Shown here: piece by piece, positions 11,450 through 28,539 of the stretch
Layout of the letters: the number at the start of each line of letters is the position of its first letter
Position numbering within the stretch: position 1 is the stretch's first letter
Source of the DNA: Steinernema hermaphroditum
Taxonomy: Eukaryota; Nematoda; Chromadorea; Rhabditida; Steinernematidae
Reading direction: 5' to 3'
DNA length: 64,000 nt
Assembly (NCBI GenBank): GCA_030435675.1
Contig: CM059625.1
Span: 12,896,001-12,960,000, forward strand
The notes under the pieces: model-generated
What the model saw: the letters and a program-made list of their open reading frames with translations, nothing else
Database searches by the model: none
Told to the model about the DNA's origin: nothing
Made by a program: the position numbers and the translations under genes

Positions 11450-14400
11450 ATGAGAGAAATCTACCTCCTATTCATCACCCTCTGCTTGACAATAAGCTTC
11501 GTCAACTCGGCGAATCTACCCGACCTCTACTGGAACAGCTCAAATCCACTGTAAGTCCGTTTTACCGCCTTCTGTTCGTTGTAATTAACCGCGCGGCACG
11601 CGGTTTAATCTAAGCTTAAGCTTAAGATCAAACAAAATGCTAACCTTTGCGTCCGTAATCTGCAGCTGCCCCTCAACCGTATGCGATGTCTTCGGTTTCG
11701 CAAAAACGAGATACTAAGGTTTAGGGAAAAACATGCAGGGGATTTGAGGTCATAATCCTTTCATTTTCTAAATATAAGTGTAGGGTGCAAAGCGCGAAAA
11801 CACAAGTAATCCTCCTAGTAATTACCTTATGCAACGCAATTCGTTTGTTTGCCAACTTCTCCCACTAATTGCCTGCTTCTGTGCGACTAAAGTGAGTTGT
11901 CCGACTGAGGTGAGGCGGTAATGGCACGCTTCTTGGGACTATTATAGTGCGAACAATCTCCTACGCACACCAGGTATCCGCTCGTTCGTGGCTCCTCGCT
12001 TGCGTGCTAACTTTAATTAAATCCTTTTCTCCGCAACGGCCCCAAACAAGCTTCGCACTTGTAGTCGAGTGGAACTTAACCCGGTTTCGACCCTTTTGGG
12101 TGCACTGTTGCGACTGTTATTGTTGTTGCAACTGAGCAGCGCGGCGCTCTTTGCCTTTCGCGTCGAACTTCTTCAGACTCTCTTCAGCGATGCCGTCAAA
12201 CACTTACTACTTATACTTCCCCGATGTGCTGAAAAGATTGCGTAAAGGATGCGAGCGGTGGAAAAGCGAGCATTCGGCTTATCTGATCATGTTTCTCTTT
12301 GCGCGCGGTGAGCATAGTGGCTAACTCATAACTAGCTGAGAGTGATCGGCCGGCGTCGCGTTACATCTCTTCGGAAGGTACGAATTAGTGCGATGATTGA
12401 GTGAGTGACTGAAATGAGAATGGAAGTGATTGACTTGATCCTTATCACGAATTCCTTCTTAGCTTGCCGCCACACCTTGCCACAAACGCGGTCGCAATCA
12501 CCCATAATTAGGCTCGAAGACGGGCACGATTGCATCTTGCGGCAGACTGTGCAGCAGGCACTTAGTTGACGCAATTATAATCCCGAAAAGGTATTCGATT
12601 GCGCACAATTAAGAGATTTAAGAAAGCTGCTCACGTGTAACCTCTGGCCCCCGACGCCAACTGCTCGAACACACACATGACTGCCGTTTTTGCGCACCTT
12701 CATTGAGACACTGTAAAGTGCGCGAGCGGTAATCCAATCTGATTTGTGGGTTAATGAGTGTGTAAACACGGAGTGGAAGATGCTCTACAAGTACATCGGC
12801 ACACTCATTACCAAAAGCATAACTGTTTTTGTCTCTGTTTGTGCACGTGTATGGAGTGCGCCGCCACCGCGGAAGCAACTGTTTGGACAGTGTCCCTCGC
12901 GCGGCGTTCTTTGGCGGCAGCGGATGCTTTCAGTGTGGCCGCTGGCTGGCCAACCAGCCTGGACAGCTGAGCGAGATAAGGGGATTTGGACAGGGACGAG
13001 GTCAAACCTGCACAATATTTCCGTGCTCCACACTTCAGCGTGCGGATTATCCCGCTCCAAGAGCGCTCGTTTTCTTAAAATGCAAATTTTTGCCTCTTGT
13101 CAGTGACATTTGATGGATGTGGCAAGTGGAAAGGAGGGAAAGGAAGCGACGAGGTGACATAGCGAGGGAAGGGAACGGCTACACCGGGCGGCGTCGTAAA
13201 CTGTTTTGTTTCCGAATTGGTGATCAATTACGCGCGGCGACATCCATCGGAGGGCGCAAGTGGGAACGCTTAATAACAAGTTCCACCGTTTTATTGTCTT
13301 TTAACCTTGTTGAGTTGATATTTACGATCGAGTTAGGAAGTGATGCCGCGCGGCCGGAAGTCTTTTGGTCTCTTTTGTAGTGCCGTTTTACAGTCGCGCG
13401 CACCTGAACCCATTTGATTTGCATACGAATAGGTCGGCACGACTGAAAACGACTCTCTTCATATGGACGCCTTTTTTTTTGACGGAACCGACAGAATATT
13501 GATGAGGAGCGATGTGAGGACACCTGAGTAAATCTTTTTCAACAAATAGCGCGCTAATCTCATTCGACCATCTTTGGCCCGGGCGTCGACTGTGTCACTA
13601 CTTCAGCTCCTAATTATTGTCACCTGCTCGCTCGCGCATATTGCAGACCTACTGAAGCGCGAATAATCGCCGAGAGCGTATCCGATTTCACCTTTGCACA
13701 TGGTGTCTGCCTGTCACTCTCGCTTTTGTATTTGCCTAATGGACTGTACACGGCAGACACCATTTGCATAATCTTGATCATCTATCTTCGCGCTGATAGG
13801 CGATGACCAGCGGTAGAGGCCAAGTTCACCCTCCGACCGATGCCTTCTGGCCGCTTTCGCCCGGCACGCGCAATAAACGTCATCCCGATGAGCTCACCCT
13901 TCGACCGAGCTACTGTCGAGTGGCCCGGAAACAGCCAATAATACGGACTCTTGTGGGCAATTAGCCCAATGTGTTTGATTTGTTTACGGAGCAAGTGCTC
14001 GTTAAGGATGTTAATTATCCAACTGCCTTGAACAACTTTCCGTTTTGCGGAAACGGCTCAGATTTGCTGTGACTCTTGTTAGACAAAAATGGCAGTGGTC
14101 GGCGTCATCTGCTGAAATCCGATCACACTTAGAGGGACCGCGTGCGTGCGGCATCCGTCGTGACATAACCGGCGATGTCGCTTTGTAATTGGACGCCAAC
14201 AAATTATGATGACCGTTTTTACATGGCTAGCTCCGAAGCAGCCTTTATTTCCGGCTTAAAGTCATTAAGGCAGCAGATCATTAGCATGCGTTGCAAAAGT
14301 GCGGCGCGCTTTGTTTCGCTAATGCGATTCGGCGTTTGCCGAAGGTGCAGATGGGGAACCATGCTGAGAGGTCGGAGGGACCGATGGGCCATTTCGGTGA

Positions 14401-15708
14401 AGAGTCGGTGGTGATAAAAATGAAGACAAGCTTTCGTAAAGAAACTAATTGCTCGTGACAGCCGAGCAGAGAAAAACTTTTAATGGCCATCTAATGCGTT
14501 TTTACTACTGTATCTGCCAGCCGCAGTACGTCGTTGGCGGGGTTGTCAAGGTGGAGGAGCATCGCAGCGGCATCCACAAGCGTTGTTCTGTTGTAATAAG
14601 TCGTCCGGTACATATGTTTGTGTCAGTCGGACGAGTGACCCACCTCAATCATCCGCTTGGCTATCAATCACCTGCGGAAGAGCTGACGGCACCCACCAAA
14701 CTCCCTCTTAATTAAGCAAAAGTAAAGCAGAGCAGCACATGATGCACTCATTATTTTCAGATTCGATGACACCGAATTTGAACCTTCTGAAATCAGACCT
14801 CGAATTATGGACGCTATTACGATACACTGTCCGTTTTATCACAAAGACGTCCCATCGTACGCAACGCAACAGATGAAGATCTACCGGGTCTCCGAAGAAG
14901 CCTATGAGAAGTGCTATCTGGACTCTGACGCCAAGGAAGTTGCCCTCTGTCAAACACCCTATCAGAGGAATCACATCCGAATCGTCTTTCGGGAGTTCTC
15001 ACCACTTCCCGGAGCGCTTGAGTACGCGAAGCGTCAGTCCTATTACTTCATCTGTAAGTGGCCGAGATAAGGAGCTGTCAGCTGATTGTAATATCTGATT
15101 TCAGCAACATCCGATGGCAGCAGCAATGGCATTAATAAGACGCATGGCGGATTGTGCGCGAGACACAATATGCGCCTTCGAGTGCATGTGCACATGAGGG
15201 ATCACCCGATCCGGCACCATGGCCACGGTCACAGCAGTATCCATCGGCCGAAGAAGCCGTTCGAGTACAACGCCAACAAAGAGGCGCCTGCTCCGGCACT
15301 CGCTTCGACGGTCGCTCCCACAACAAGCACAGAACTGCCTTTCTGGAATGAATTCCTCTCAAAACTCGCAGGAAACAAAGAGAAACCGACCCAAACAAGA
15401 CCGAAGATCGGATACTGGCCCCATCCCAGGAACACCCACTCCAATGCCATCGGAGAGACGGTCGAGCTGGATAGCAATTCAGAGATAAAGAACGGATTGG
15501 AATATGACAGAGGACAGAGCGTCAACGAACCTGAGGCGCTCAATGATCCAAATTACAAGCTGTTTGAAATTCACGAAATCGACGAAAGTAACTACGCTCG
15601 GTCATGCGCTCTTAAACTCATTATCCAATTTCAGTCATGTCCTCTTCATCAGGCCTCAGCTTATGTTGGCTGTTAGTGGTTTTAGCAGCAGTCGTTATGC
15701 TCAATTAG
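11450..15708 (+). CDS. efn: Ephrin, GPI-anchored Eph-receptor ligand
   Basis: Cell-surface ligand for the Eph receptor tyrosine kinase (VAB-1 in C. elegans), acting in epidermal and neuronal morphogenesis. Exon 1 (11450-11550) encodes a signal peptide (IYLLFITLCLTISFVNSA) and the start of the ephrin fold, YWNSSNP. After a 3.2-kb intron, exon 2 (14761-15053) gives ITIHCPFY and the conserved cysteines of EKCY and ALCQTPYQ, ending in YYFI. Exon 3 (15105-15587) continues STSDGSS...GGLCARHNMRLRVHV, completing the receptor-binding domain, then a Pro/Ser/Thr-rich stalk. Exon 4 (15635-15708) encodes SSSSG followed by the hydrophobic tail LSLCWLLVVLAAVVMLN and stop, a typical GPI-attachment signal. 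All joins are in frame. Without the 15588-15634 intron the frame would end without an anchor. It converges on GFAT copy A 276 bp away. Confidence 0.93.
11551..14760 (+). other. Ephrin intron 1 (3.2 kb)
   Basis: By far the longest intron of this gene; the other two are about 50 bp. No nested gene was found. It holds a strong hairpin (13695-13768) and a GC-rich mini-hairpin near 11590 (CCGCG / CGCGG arms). Long first introns in compact nematode genomes commonly carry enhancers. Confidence 0.6.
13695..13768 (+). ncRNA. Hairpin, possible pre-miRNA, in ephrin intron 1
   Basis: Arms 13695-13711 (TGCACATGGTGTCTGCC) and 13752-13768 (GGCAGACACCATTTGCA) pair at 16 of 17 positions, and pairing extends about three more bases with a one-base bulge. 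The loop is about 40 nt. Size and pairing resemble an animal pre-miRNA, though the duplex is at the short end. I recognise no known miRNA seed, so this is a structural candidate only. It is a perfect-fold candidate on either strand. Confidence 0.35.
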
Positions 15709-15947
15709 GCCATCTCTCGCGTCGAGCGACTTCAATCCGGGTGCTGTACAAAGAATTACTTAGAAAAAATTGGAAAACGTTCTCAACCTGTGATATCATT
15801 CGATTGTTCTGTTTTCGTCTCCTTCCTTCCTCACTTCGTCTTTCAGTTGGCTACGATGCCGATCACTGAATGATCTGACCGTTCGCAAAGGTTCACACCA
15901 TAGTGCTGTCGTTGTGTATCAGATGTCTATATTTCTACATAAAAATC

Positions 15948-15953
15948 TTTATT
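15948..15953 (-). terminator. Polyadenylation signal for GFAT copy A
   Basis: AATAAA on the minus strand, 31 nt beyond the copy A stop codon. It lies in the 276-bp gap between the convergent ephrin and GFAT-A genes. Confidence 0.6.
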
Positions 15954-15983
15954 ACAAATAATAGTGTATGACTCTATTTGGGG

Positions 15984-18851
<2,868 letters not shown>

Positions 18852-19218
18852 CGTTGATCTTAAGATTAATATCATCAAACTATGGGAATAAGCACCATGC
18901 ACGTCAACGTTTTTGCGCTACAAAGAAGATATGTTGAAGATGTTTTGTGCCTTTATTTCTGCAAATCCAGGAGTGGGTGGAGATCGTCGCCGTGAAACTA
19001 CACGCCGATCTCGATACTTTCCCACATGAGTCACGGTCGGAAGTGTATGTATTTTCGATGTCCACAGCATTGTGCAGATCTGGATGAATCAGATTCCGTA
19101 TCCTTCTTGAAGACTGCTAAATCAGAGCGGCGGTTGCCGGGATGGCGCACAGAAGATAAGATCTAGAGTCGGTGCTAACTGTTTGGGTGTCTACAGAACG
19201 TGGCGCCCAATCACTTAC
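18852..19218. other. Gap between GFAT copy A start and the small gene upstream
   Basis: Promoter region of copy A and the possible 3' end of the small minus-strand gene at 19219-19624. A candidate last exon for that gene begins after TTTAG/CAG near 19110, but I could not choose between reading frames. No other structure seen. Confidence 0.35.
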
Positions 19219-19624
19219 GTATGCATAACGATGCGGATGGTATTTCAAGGCGTGCACAAACAGTTCTTTTGCATATTTTTGCATTTTGGAGATCTGTGGG
19301 AACGCGTTATCGTCTGCAGGCTGTTGTGACATCTTGAAGGAACACTTACTGCTCCCCTCATGACTCTTTTGTGCAAGGCCCCTGTAAAAACTGTATCTTT
19401 TGGTTTGGTACGCGGGTAATGCGTTTCTATTCCAAGGACTGCTAACACAAACACAGACATTCTAACCTGATTATATATCATGTGATCAGGTTTCCAATAT
19501 CCCATTGTAAATTTGGGATGGTTGTACATTTCAATTTGGAAATAGTCCGTTGACCTGGAATGAATTTTTTTTTTTGGAATGAATGAACACTTTCTTGAAT
19601 ATTTCTGTACCTATTATATGTCAT
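19219..19624 (-). CDS. Small unrecognised gene between the GFAT copies (3' end uncertain)
   Basis: I do not recognise the product. Three exons join cleanly: 19611-19624 (ATG, MTYNR), 19350-19554 (...STDYFQIEMYNHPKFTMGYW... to ...VFTGALHKRVMRGA) and 19219-19293 (ISKMQKYAKELFVHALKY then HPHRYAY), giving about 98 residues with 56-bp introns, GT-AG and correct phase. The peptide is basic and aromatic-rich, without a signal peptide. The end is unclear: reading through the last donor adds about 34 residues, and a further exon below 19110 is possible. Consistent splice sites argue for a real gene; lack of homology keeps this tentative. Its position inside the GFAT tandem pair means the duplication was not a simple head-to-tail copy of one gene, or the small gene was carried along or inserted. 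Confidence 0.45.
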
Positions 19625-20358
19625 TTTCAGGCTGTTAAATAAATTTCACAATTTAAACCATGACGTGTAGAGCAGTTCGCCAAAAGCACTGTAACTACAC
19701 AGGAGAACCGACCGCAAATTGAGTAGAACCAACGTATCATAGAGATCTCCCAATTCCTTTGATCCCAGCATAGGATGGTCGACTAAGGCATGTGTGTTTG
19801 ACTCGATATTGAAAAGGAAACAGTGACAAATAGTGAAGGAAACACGTTTTGTTTGAAAGAACCAGTGATTGTTTTAAGGAGTCCAAGGCAAGCATTCTGT
19901 ATATTGTGTTCCTCTGATCTTGTGATTTTCTTACTTTTGTGCAAAGCTGGTAAGCTTGTGAATGAACCGGAAACCGCAAATTCAAAGCCTTGCTTCGAAC
20001 TTTCAAACGATTAAGACATGCACCATGTGCACTGTTCGATGCATGCGACTAAGAACAAATGACTTGCTAGGGAGATACCTTCTAAATATATTATCCTTTC
20101 TTACCCGCAGTTCCATATGTACCAAATGCATATCTAAGCTCAAACTGCTGGTTTGGTTGGAATGTGTTTGTGCATGCATGCAACCATGACGAACAATAAA
20201 TTATTTTATACAATATATATAATAAATTATATTTAATTATTATATTATATGTAGAATAATTTAAGTTAAACATGTATACGGTAATAAATAGGGCACATCA
20301 GCTATATCACAGGTGAATAAAGTGAAGTATGCGTTTGACACTTTTTTAACATATGTTA
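19625..20358. other. AT-rich spacer between the small gene and GFAT copy B
   Basis: Contains the 3' flank of copy B. A nearly pure A/T stretch occupies about 20195-20270. Open frames here are stop-poor by chance and match nothing I know. Confidence 0.4.
20195..20270. repeat. AT-rich low-complexity stretch
   Basis: About 75 bp composed almost entirely of A and T (TATA, ATTA and TTTAATTA runs), directly downstream of GFAT copy B. Confidence 0.7.
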
Positions 20359-23375
<3,017 letters not shown>

Positions 23376-26016
23376 TTCGCTGCAAATGAATTAATTACTA
23401 CTATAGCAGGACATAAGTGGAAGCAAAAGAGTATTTTGATACTCGCACACCGGTCACGGCTGATCAAATTGCGATAGGATTGGCGGGCGGAGCATCGCGC
23501 TGAGAAGTACGTTAAACAGACGACTGACGAGAGCAAACGAAAAGCGCCACTGTCTCCTATTGTACCTGCAAAAAGGATATGTGCAAAAAGCGGCTACAGG
23601 AGGATGGACAGCGGCCGAGCGGTCGGGACTGTGTCACCATTCGCCGCCGCCTTCTCACGCTCGACAGCGAGGGCGTTCAAAGGAAGCGCCGAATCACACT
23701 TATGACGAAGAGCGTGTCTGCCACGGCCGACCGTCTCGTCGGGTTATGATGAATCTGATGCGAGCGAAACGATGCATCGGCCGGCAATGGTCTGAGCCGT
23801 TCAGGAAACATACAGATTCCAATAAAAAAAGCAAACGAGTAAACTCAAACGCGGGGTGTGGTCGCGCTTGTGTCAGTGCTGGCTCAATGTCTCAATCTCT
23901 GAAACATAAGCATTGAACATCCTTGGAAGTGTGGAGCGAATGCGTACCATCCAGTGCATGTTCAAAATGGCATAAAATGAGATCTTCCGAACGAACGTTT
24001 CATTTAGTTTTACAACATTCAACGCCAACGCTAAAGGTTTTTGTCACTATTTTGCAAATCTCGTGAATACAGGAAAGGAGTACAAAGAATATTCGTAGCA
24101 ACCCCTATATTCCTCAAAAATAGTGCTGTTCACAGCTTGAACGCATCGTGTTTGGAATATTCATGGAATCACATGTGACGCACAACAACAACAACACTGA
24201 ACCACGCAAATATTCTGATCGACCAGTCGGCGAACTCAGTTTCGGGACAACCTGACTGCTCCGAAATATTCGGCACTTCAAGGAACGAGTTGCGCCAAAG
24301 GGCAAAGAATGAGTTATGCAAAGGAAAACGCAGATAAGACTTTCATTTTCGATCAGCTGGCGGCGGCGCCGAAATGCGAGTGGGGAGCGGAAGCGCTAAA
24401 TGACGTCGTTTCCAAATTGGAGACGGGCCACGGATGAGCTGGGCTTTGACTGCTGCTCTCTCAGGTCTTCCGGAAGACCGCTAGCGGAGGTTATCGCCGA
24501 AGGGCGTGCCAATCGCATCCACGTGGTGACGGACGATGCTTTGCCACGTCGCTCTCGCTCGCCTACTCGTCGCCGCAGAAGAGATTTATCGCCTTTGTTG
24601 GCAGTTACTTTGAATCGTCGTCTTGAGCAAATATCACAGAAGTAGCCCTCGGACGGTCAATGATCTCTTTAAGGTCACATCCGATCGTCTTCGCTTTAAA
24701 TCGGAACCGATAAAAAGTGTTTGCCAGCAACTGACTGCTGGCAACGGGTTTAAGCTTACGTGGACATTCATAAATCATCTTCCTCCTCTTCAGCTCTGGA
24801 ACTTTTTTTCGAAAATTTGTACCGTCACGAAGCACTCATAACAATGCGCCTATATGTATGTTACGATGGTCCACTGGATCCGCATCTTGCAATTTCGACA
24901 GAAGAAAGCAGATATTATAGAGCAGTAAAGCGGAATATGACCAAAATTTAGTTTGCAACGCTAAAACTCTCGAGTCTCTGAAAAAGCTATCGACTAAAGG
25001 GTGTGCATCACTCCTGCACAGATCCGGCTCTCTTTAAATAGGTTATTCTTGCCTTTTTTGCATAGCTGTCACTTCGATCAAAGTGAAACGGAGGTCCGGC
25101 ATGCGGACGCTCACTTTCGAGCACGAAAAGAAGTCAGAATCACGAGCCGAACGCTTTGATTCCACTGAAAACGAGCACATTTTTGAATACGCTTAACCAT
25201 ACTCTTGGGAGCTTAGCACAACATGCGAATGCGTGTTTCACTTGACTAAACATGAAGTGAATCCCTACGGATGGTTCTTATTGAGATCGCTTGCGAGATC
25301 AGCAGTTATGCACTAATGTTTTGTCCTGCGGGTATCAGCAGATGGTCTTATCAAGATCTTCTTGACGTCAAACAGTCTTCCGCACAGGTCATAAACAGTA
25401 ACTCTCGTAAACATCGCTTCTGTCGCACAAAAAGCTTACCGCACCCTCGAAGATGCCACGTACAATACGTAAAGGGCAGAGTTCCTTGTTTGAGATTTTC
25501 TATTGATGTCACGTATCACTACAACCAGTATAAAGCTAATATCCGTACAAATCAATGCGAAAGGGTTGGACGACGTAGGGGAAGGGGAGGGGAGGGGGGG
25601 GGGGCTGACCGAGCGGGACACCGGGTCACTTAGAATTCGTGGGCGATTGCGACAATATATGCAATGATGGCATCAATTGAAAGGAGGAAGAGGAGAAAAG
25701 CGAAGAATCCACTGACCCGTTACAAGCAGAACATTAAAAGCATAGACTTTGACTCATAGACGAGTACAGCTAATGGGATAAGTGATTAAATACATGTCAA
25801 ATACAAGGCAACGTAGAATTCGGCACTACTGAAATGGAAGACTCGTGTTGCAGTGAAAGAATTTTAATTGCGATCTCTGTGAAAATCACTAGAATTTCTG
25901 TTTTACTGGAGACAAGATTGAAGTGAGATAGAAGAAGGATAACCGCGTAGAGCAGCAAGACAACATGGGACACCGTAAGAGAGAGGGCAGCTCGAGAACA
26001 AGAATCCGCAGCTGCG
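23376..26016. other. Intergenic region upstream of GFAT-B and downstream of ELL
   Basis: No supported gene. Contains the copy B promoter on its left. A long poly-G/GA tract lies at 25578-25604. Open frames up to 120 codons appear on both strands but without family signatures or consistent splice partners. Confidence 0.4.
25578..25604 (+). repeat. G-rich tract with G-quadruplex potential
   Basis: A 27-nt purine run of G blocks of 3-11 separated by A or AA, satisfying the usual four-G-run quadruplex pattern. It lies about 415 bp past the end of the ELL gene, in non-coding DNA. Confidence 0.65.
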
Positions 26017-28539
26017 TTATACTTTGACGCCGTTTCCTGTACCCGTTTCCATTTCGACCTTTGGATAGTCGATCCCGTGAGCCTTGTGGTAGTCAGAAAT
26101 ACGTTCTTTCAGAACTCCGAGCTTCGTTTTGAGGTCCTTATGTCGCTGCATGTTGCTCAGGAAGTCCTTGTCTTGAACGTAGTAGCTGAAGCGTTCGCGA
26201 ATTTGTTTGTCCGTCTAAAATGGGACTTTGCTATCGAGTTCGTTGCCTGCTCGACTCACCGCGTTGTGTTCCTTCGTGCCAGGACTGTTTTTGCGAAAAC
26301 TTTTGCCCAGTTCCTCGAATTCCGTGGCGACGGTTTGTAGTTTGTGAAACGTCTGCATGTAATCGCTGTGGTCTTGCTGAAATCACATCCGTTAGGTGGG
26401 CCGAGGCAACGGGTCAGCGTCCTTACATTGAACAGAGAATAGTACTTTTCGCACTCATCTTCGTTTTCGATCTTCCCGTACACAGAATCCCAATCCTTTG
26501 AGGGCTGCGGGCTGTCAAAGAGAGCACGCGCTTCCAGTAGTTTGGCCTTAGTGGATGATTCCCTCTTTTTGGAAGACGATTTCGAACTTGAAGGTGCTGC
26601 TGCCGTGCCATTCGTTCCATTGGATGATACTTTGTTCGAAGCCTTGCTCGGCTCCGTCTTCTCCGTCTTGGTCCCATTGGCCTCAGCCGCCTCTTTCTTC
26701 TTTTTTGGAGCTTCCCGATCCTTCTTTGGCTTCTCAATCGTTTCGGTTTCGACCGGAGGCGAAGTTCGAGGTTTCTTGTCGGTTGGTGCTCCATGATTCG
26801 ATTGGTTCGCTATCCGCCTTTTTGGAACTCCGGGTTGGGTGTTAGGCGCGGTGCCGTTTTTCTCTTCGGGCGATTCTGCAGTTGACTCCGTTTGCATTTT
26901 GTAGCATTGGGTAACTTACTTGACGGCGCAGGAGAGGGAACTTGAGGAACGGCGAACTTTGGGCTAGGGACCTTTGGAGGCGCCACTTTTGGGCTTGTAC
27001 TCTTAACTGGGCTTTTCTTTTCACTTTTATTTACATTTCCAGGGATGAGTTTCTTCGGAGGATTAGGCGTTGGCGCATTAGTTTTGCTAGGCGATGTGCT
27101 ATCTTCTAAAAGCTCTCGATACGGAGACGCACTACGGTAGACGCTTACTCTCGTTAGGGGTGCCGTGACTAACAGCGCTAGGAGCTTGCACACGTCCGAT
27201 GTCGGAACGTCGAGAAGGAGCGAAGTTGGAGGAGGCGGTGTTGGGGGCTGTTGCACGACGAATGTGGGCCTTTTCTTCGGTCGAGAACCACGGCCATCTC
27301 ATGTCCACCTCGGGCAAAAAGTTCGGTTTCAATGTTAGTCGGTCGCCTTTGGCGCTTTTCTCGGAAAGCTAAATGGATTGTATAGTGGTCGGGAGCGGAA
27401 AGGCCGATGGATGTACCTCTTCCACAAGCTGACGTATTCTCGGTGCGTCTTCCGGTGAGGATTCCTTGACTCCGTCTCGCTGGATTTTAGCGACAATGTC
27501 GTCGGCGCTAGGATACTTGGAAGTGACTAGAAGGTGCAAAACACGCATTCGGAGAGGTTTCCGCAGGAGCTCCTGTCTCAGATGGGCTGACATGGTGGGA
27601 CGAACGACGGGGGGAGTGGAGTTGCTGGCCGGTTGGGGAGCCTTCGGTGGGCCGGAGAGCGTTTCCGTGGCGGCGCGAGATTTAGAAAACGACGGAGGGG
27701 GAGCGTTGGAGCGGGAGCCAGGCAGTTGCCTCACAACGGGCCGTTGGTACCTGTTTTGGCTGAAATAATCCGAGCTTAATCACTGCAGATCTTGATTATT
27801 TGTCGAGAAAATTGCAGTATCTTGTTGTGCAAAGCGCTTTAGGCTTCGCGTTACGCACGTCCCAGATTTGCTAATTATAGGTTAGCGTGAGAACGGGGCG
27901 GCAGATCTGCTTAGCGCTCTAATCCGCACGCTTTTTCTTTAGAATGACGGTAAGCCTGCATAACAAGGCGTGTGGAAATGAGAGACTCCCACAAATTCAC
28001 AATTGGCTCCTTCTAGTTTTCTCAACAATGCTTTTGGCGTTGAGATATGTTTTGTTCTCTCAAATGATCTCACCTTTGTACATCCTTGGTCATTCTTCTT
28101 TTGTCCTCTTCTAGCTGCTTCTGTGCTTTTACCCGTGTATCCTTAAAGGAGCGATCTGTCGCCTGGACCTGGAGCTTTGTGTTGATTCCAGCAACACATT
28201 TGTACTTGTCGCGGGCCTCGTCGTACAGAACGGCCGAGGATCCTTCGGGATTAGGCTGAGATCCAACTCGAAAATGCCGTGCGTTCGCACCTGACCCGAT
28301 TATAAGAAACATTCCCTGAAAGTGAGTAGCTGCTCGCTTTGTAGGAAATTCGAATGGCTTACTGTTGACTTGTGGGAGAAGGTGATAGCCACATCCCCGC
28401 GGATGGCATTGTTCACCGCTTCTAAGCACTCATCGGTGAGTTTGAATAGGAGTGCGATCTGCTCGCTTTCGGCATCCTCCACGAAGTTCACGTCGAGCTG
28501 CACGGGGGCGGACATGCCCGATGGTGGCGATCCGTTCAT
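26017..28539 (-). CDS. ell-1: RNA polymerase II elongation factor ELL
   Basis: Nuclear factor that suppresses Pol II pausing, within little or super elongation complexes. The start at 28539 gives a short Pro/Ser leader, then VEDAESEQIALLFKLTDECL, the beginning of the N-terminal ELL domain. The following exons give GMFLIIGSGANARHFRVG, an acidic/basic helix (KAQKQLEEDKRRMTKDVQR) and LRQELLRKPLRMRVLHLLV, the conserved winged-helix-like segment 'RMRVLHLL' of ELL. The middle is a long Pro/Ser/Lys-rich disordered region. The last exons (from about 26540 down to 26017) encode the occludin/ELL coiled-coil domain: DWDSVYGKIENEDECEKYY, FHKLQTVATEFEELGKSF, then SNMQRHKDLKTKLGVLKERI and the stop at 26017. 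Domain order and introns agree with ELL. There is nothing odd apart from the length of the low-complexity linker. Confidence 0.9.
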
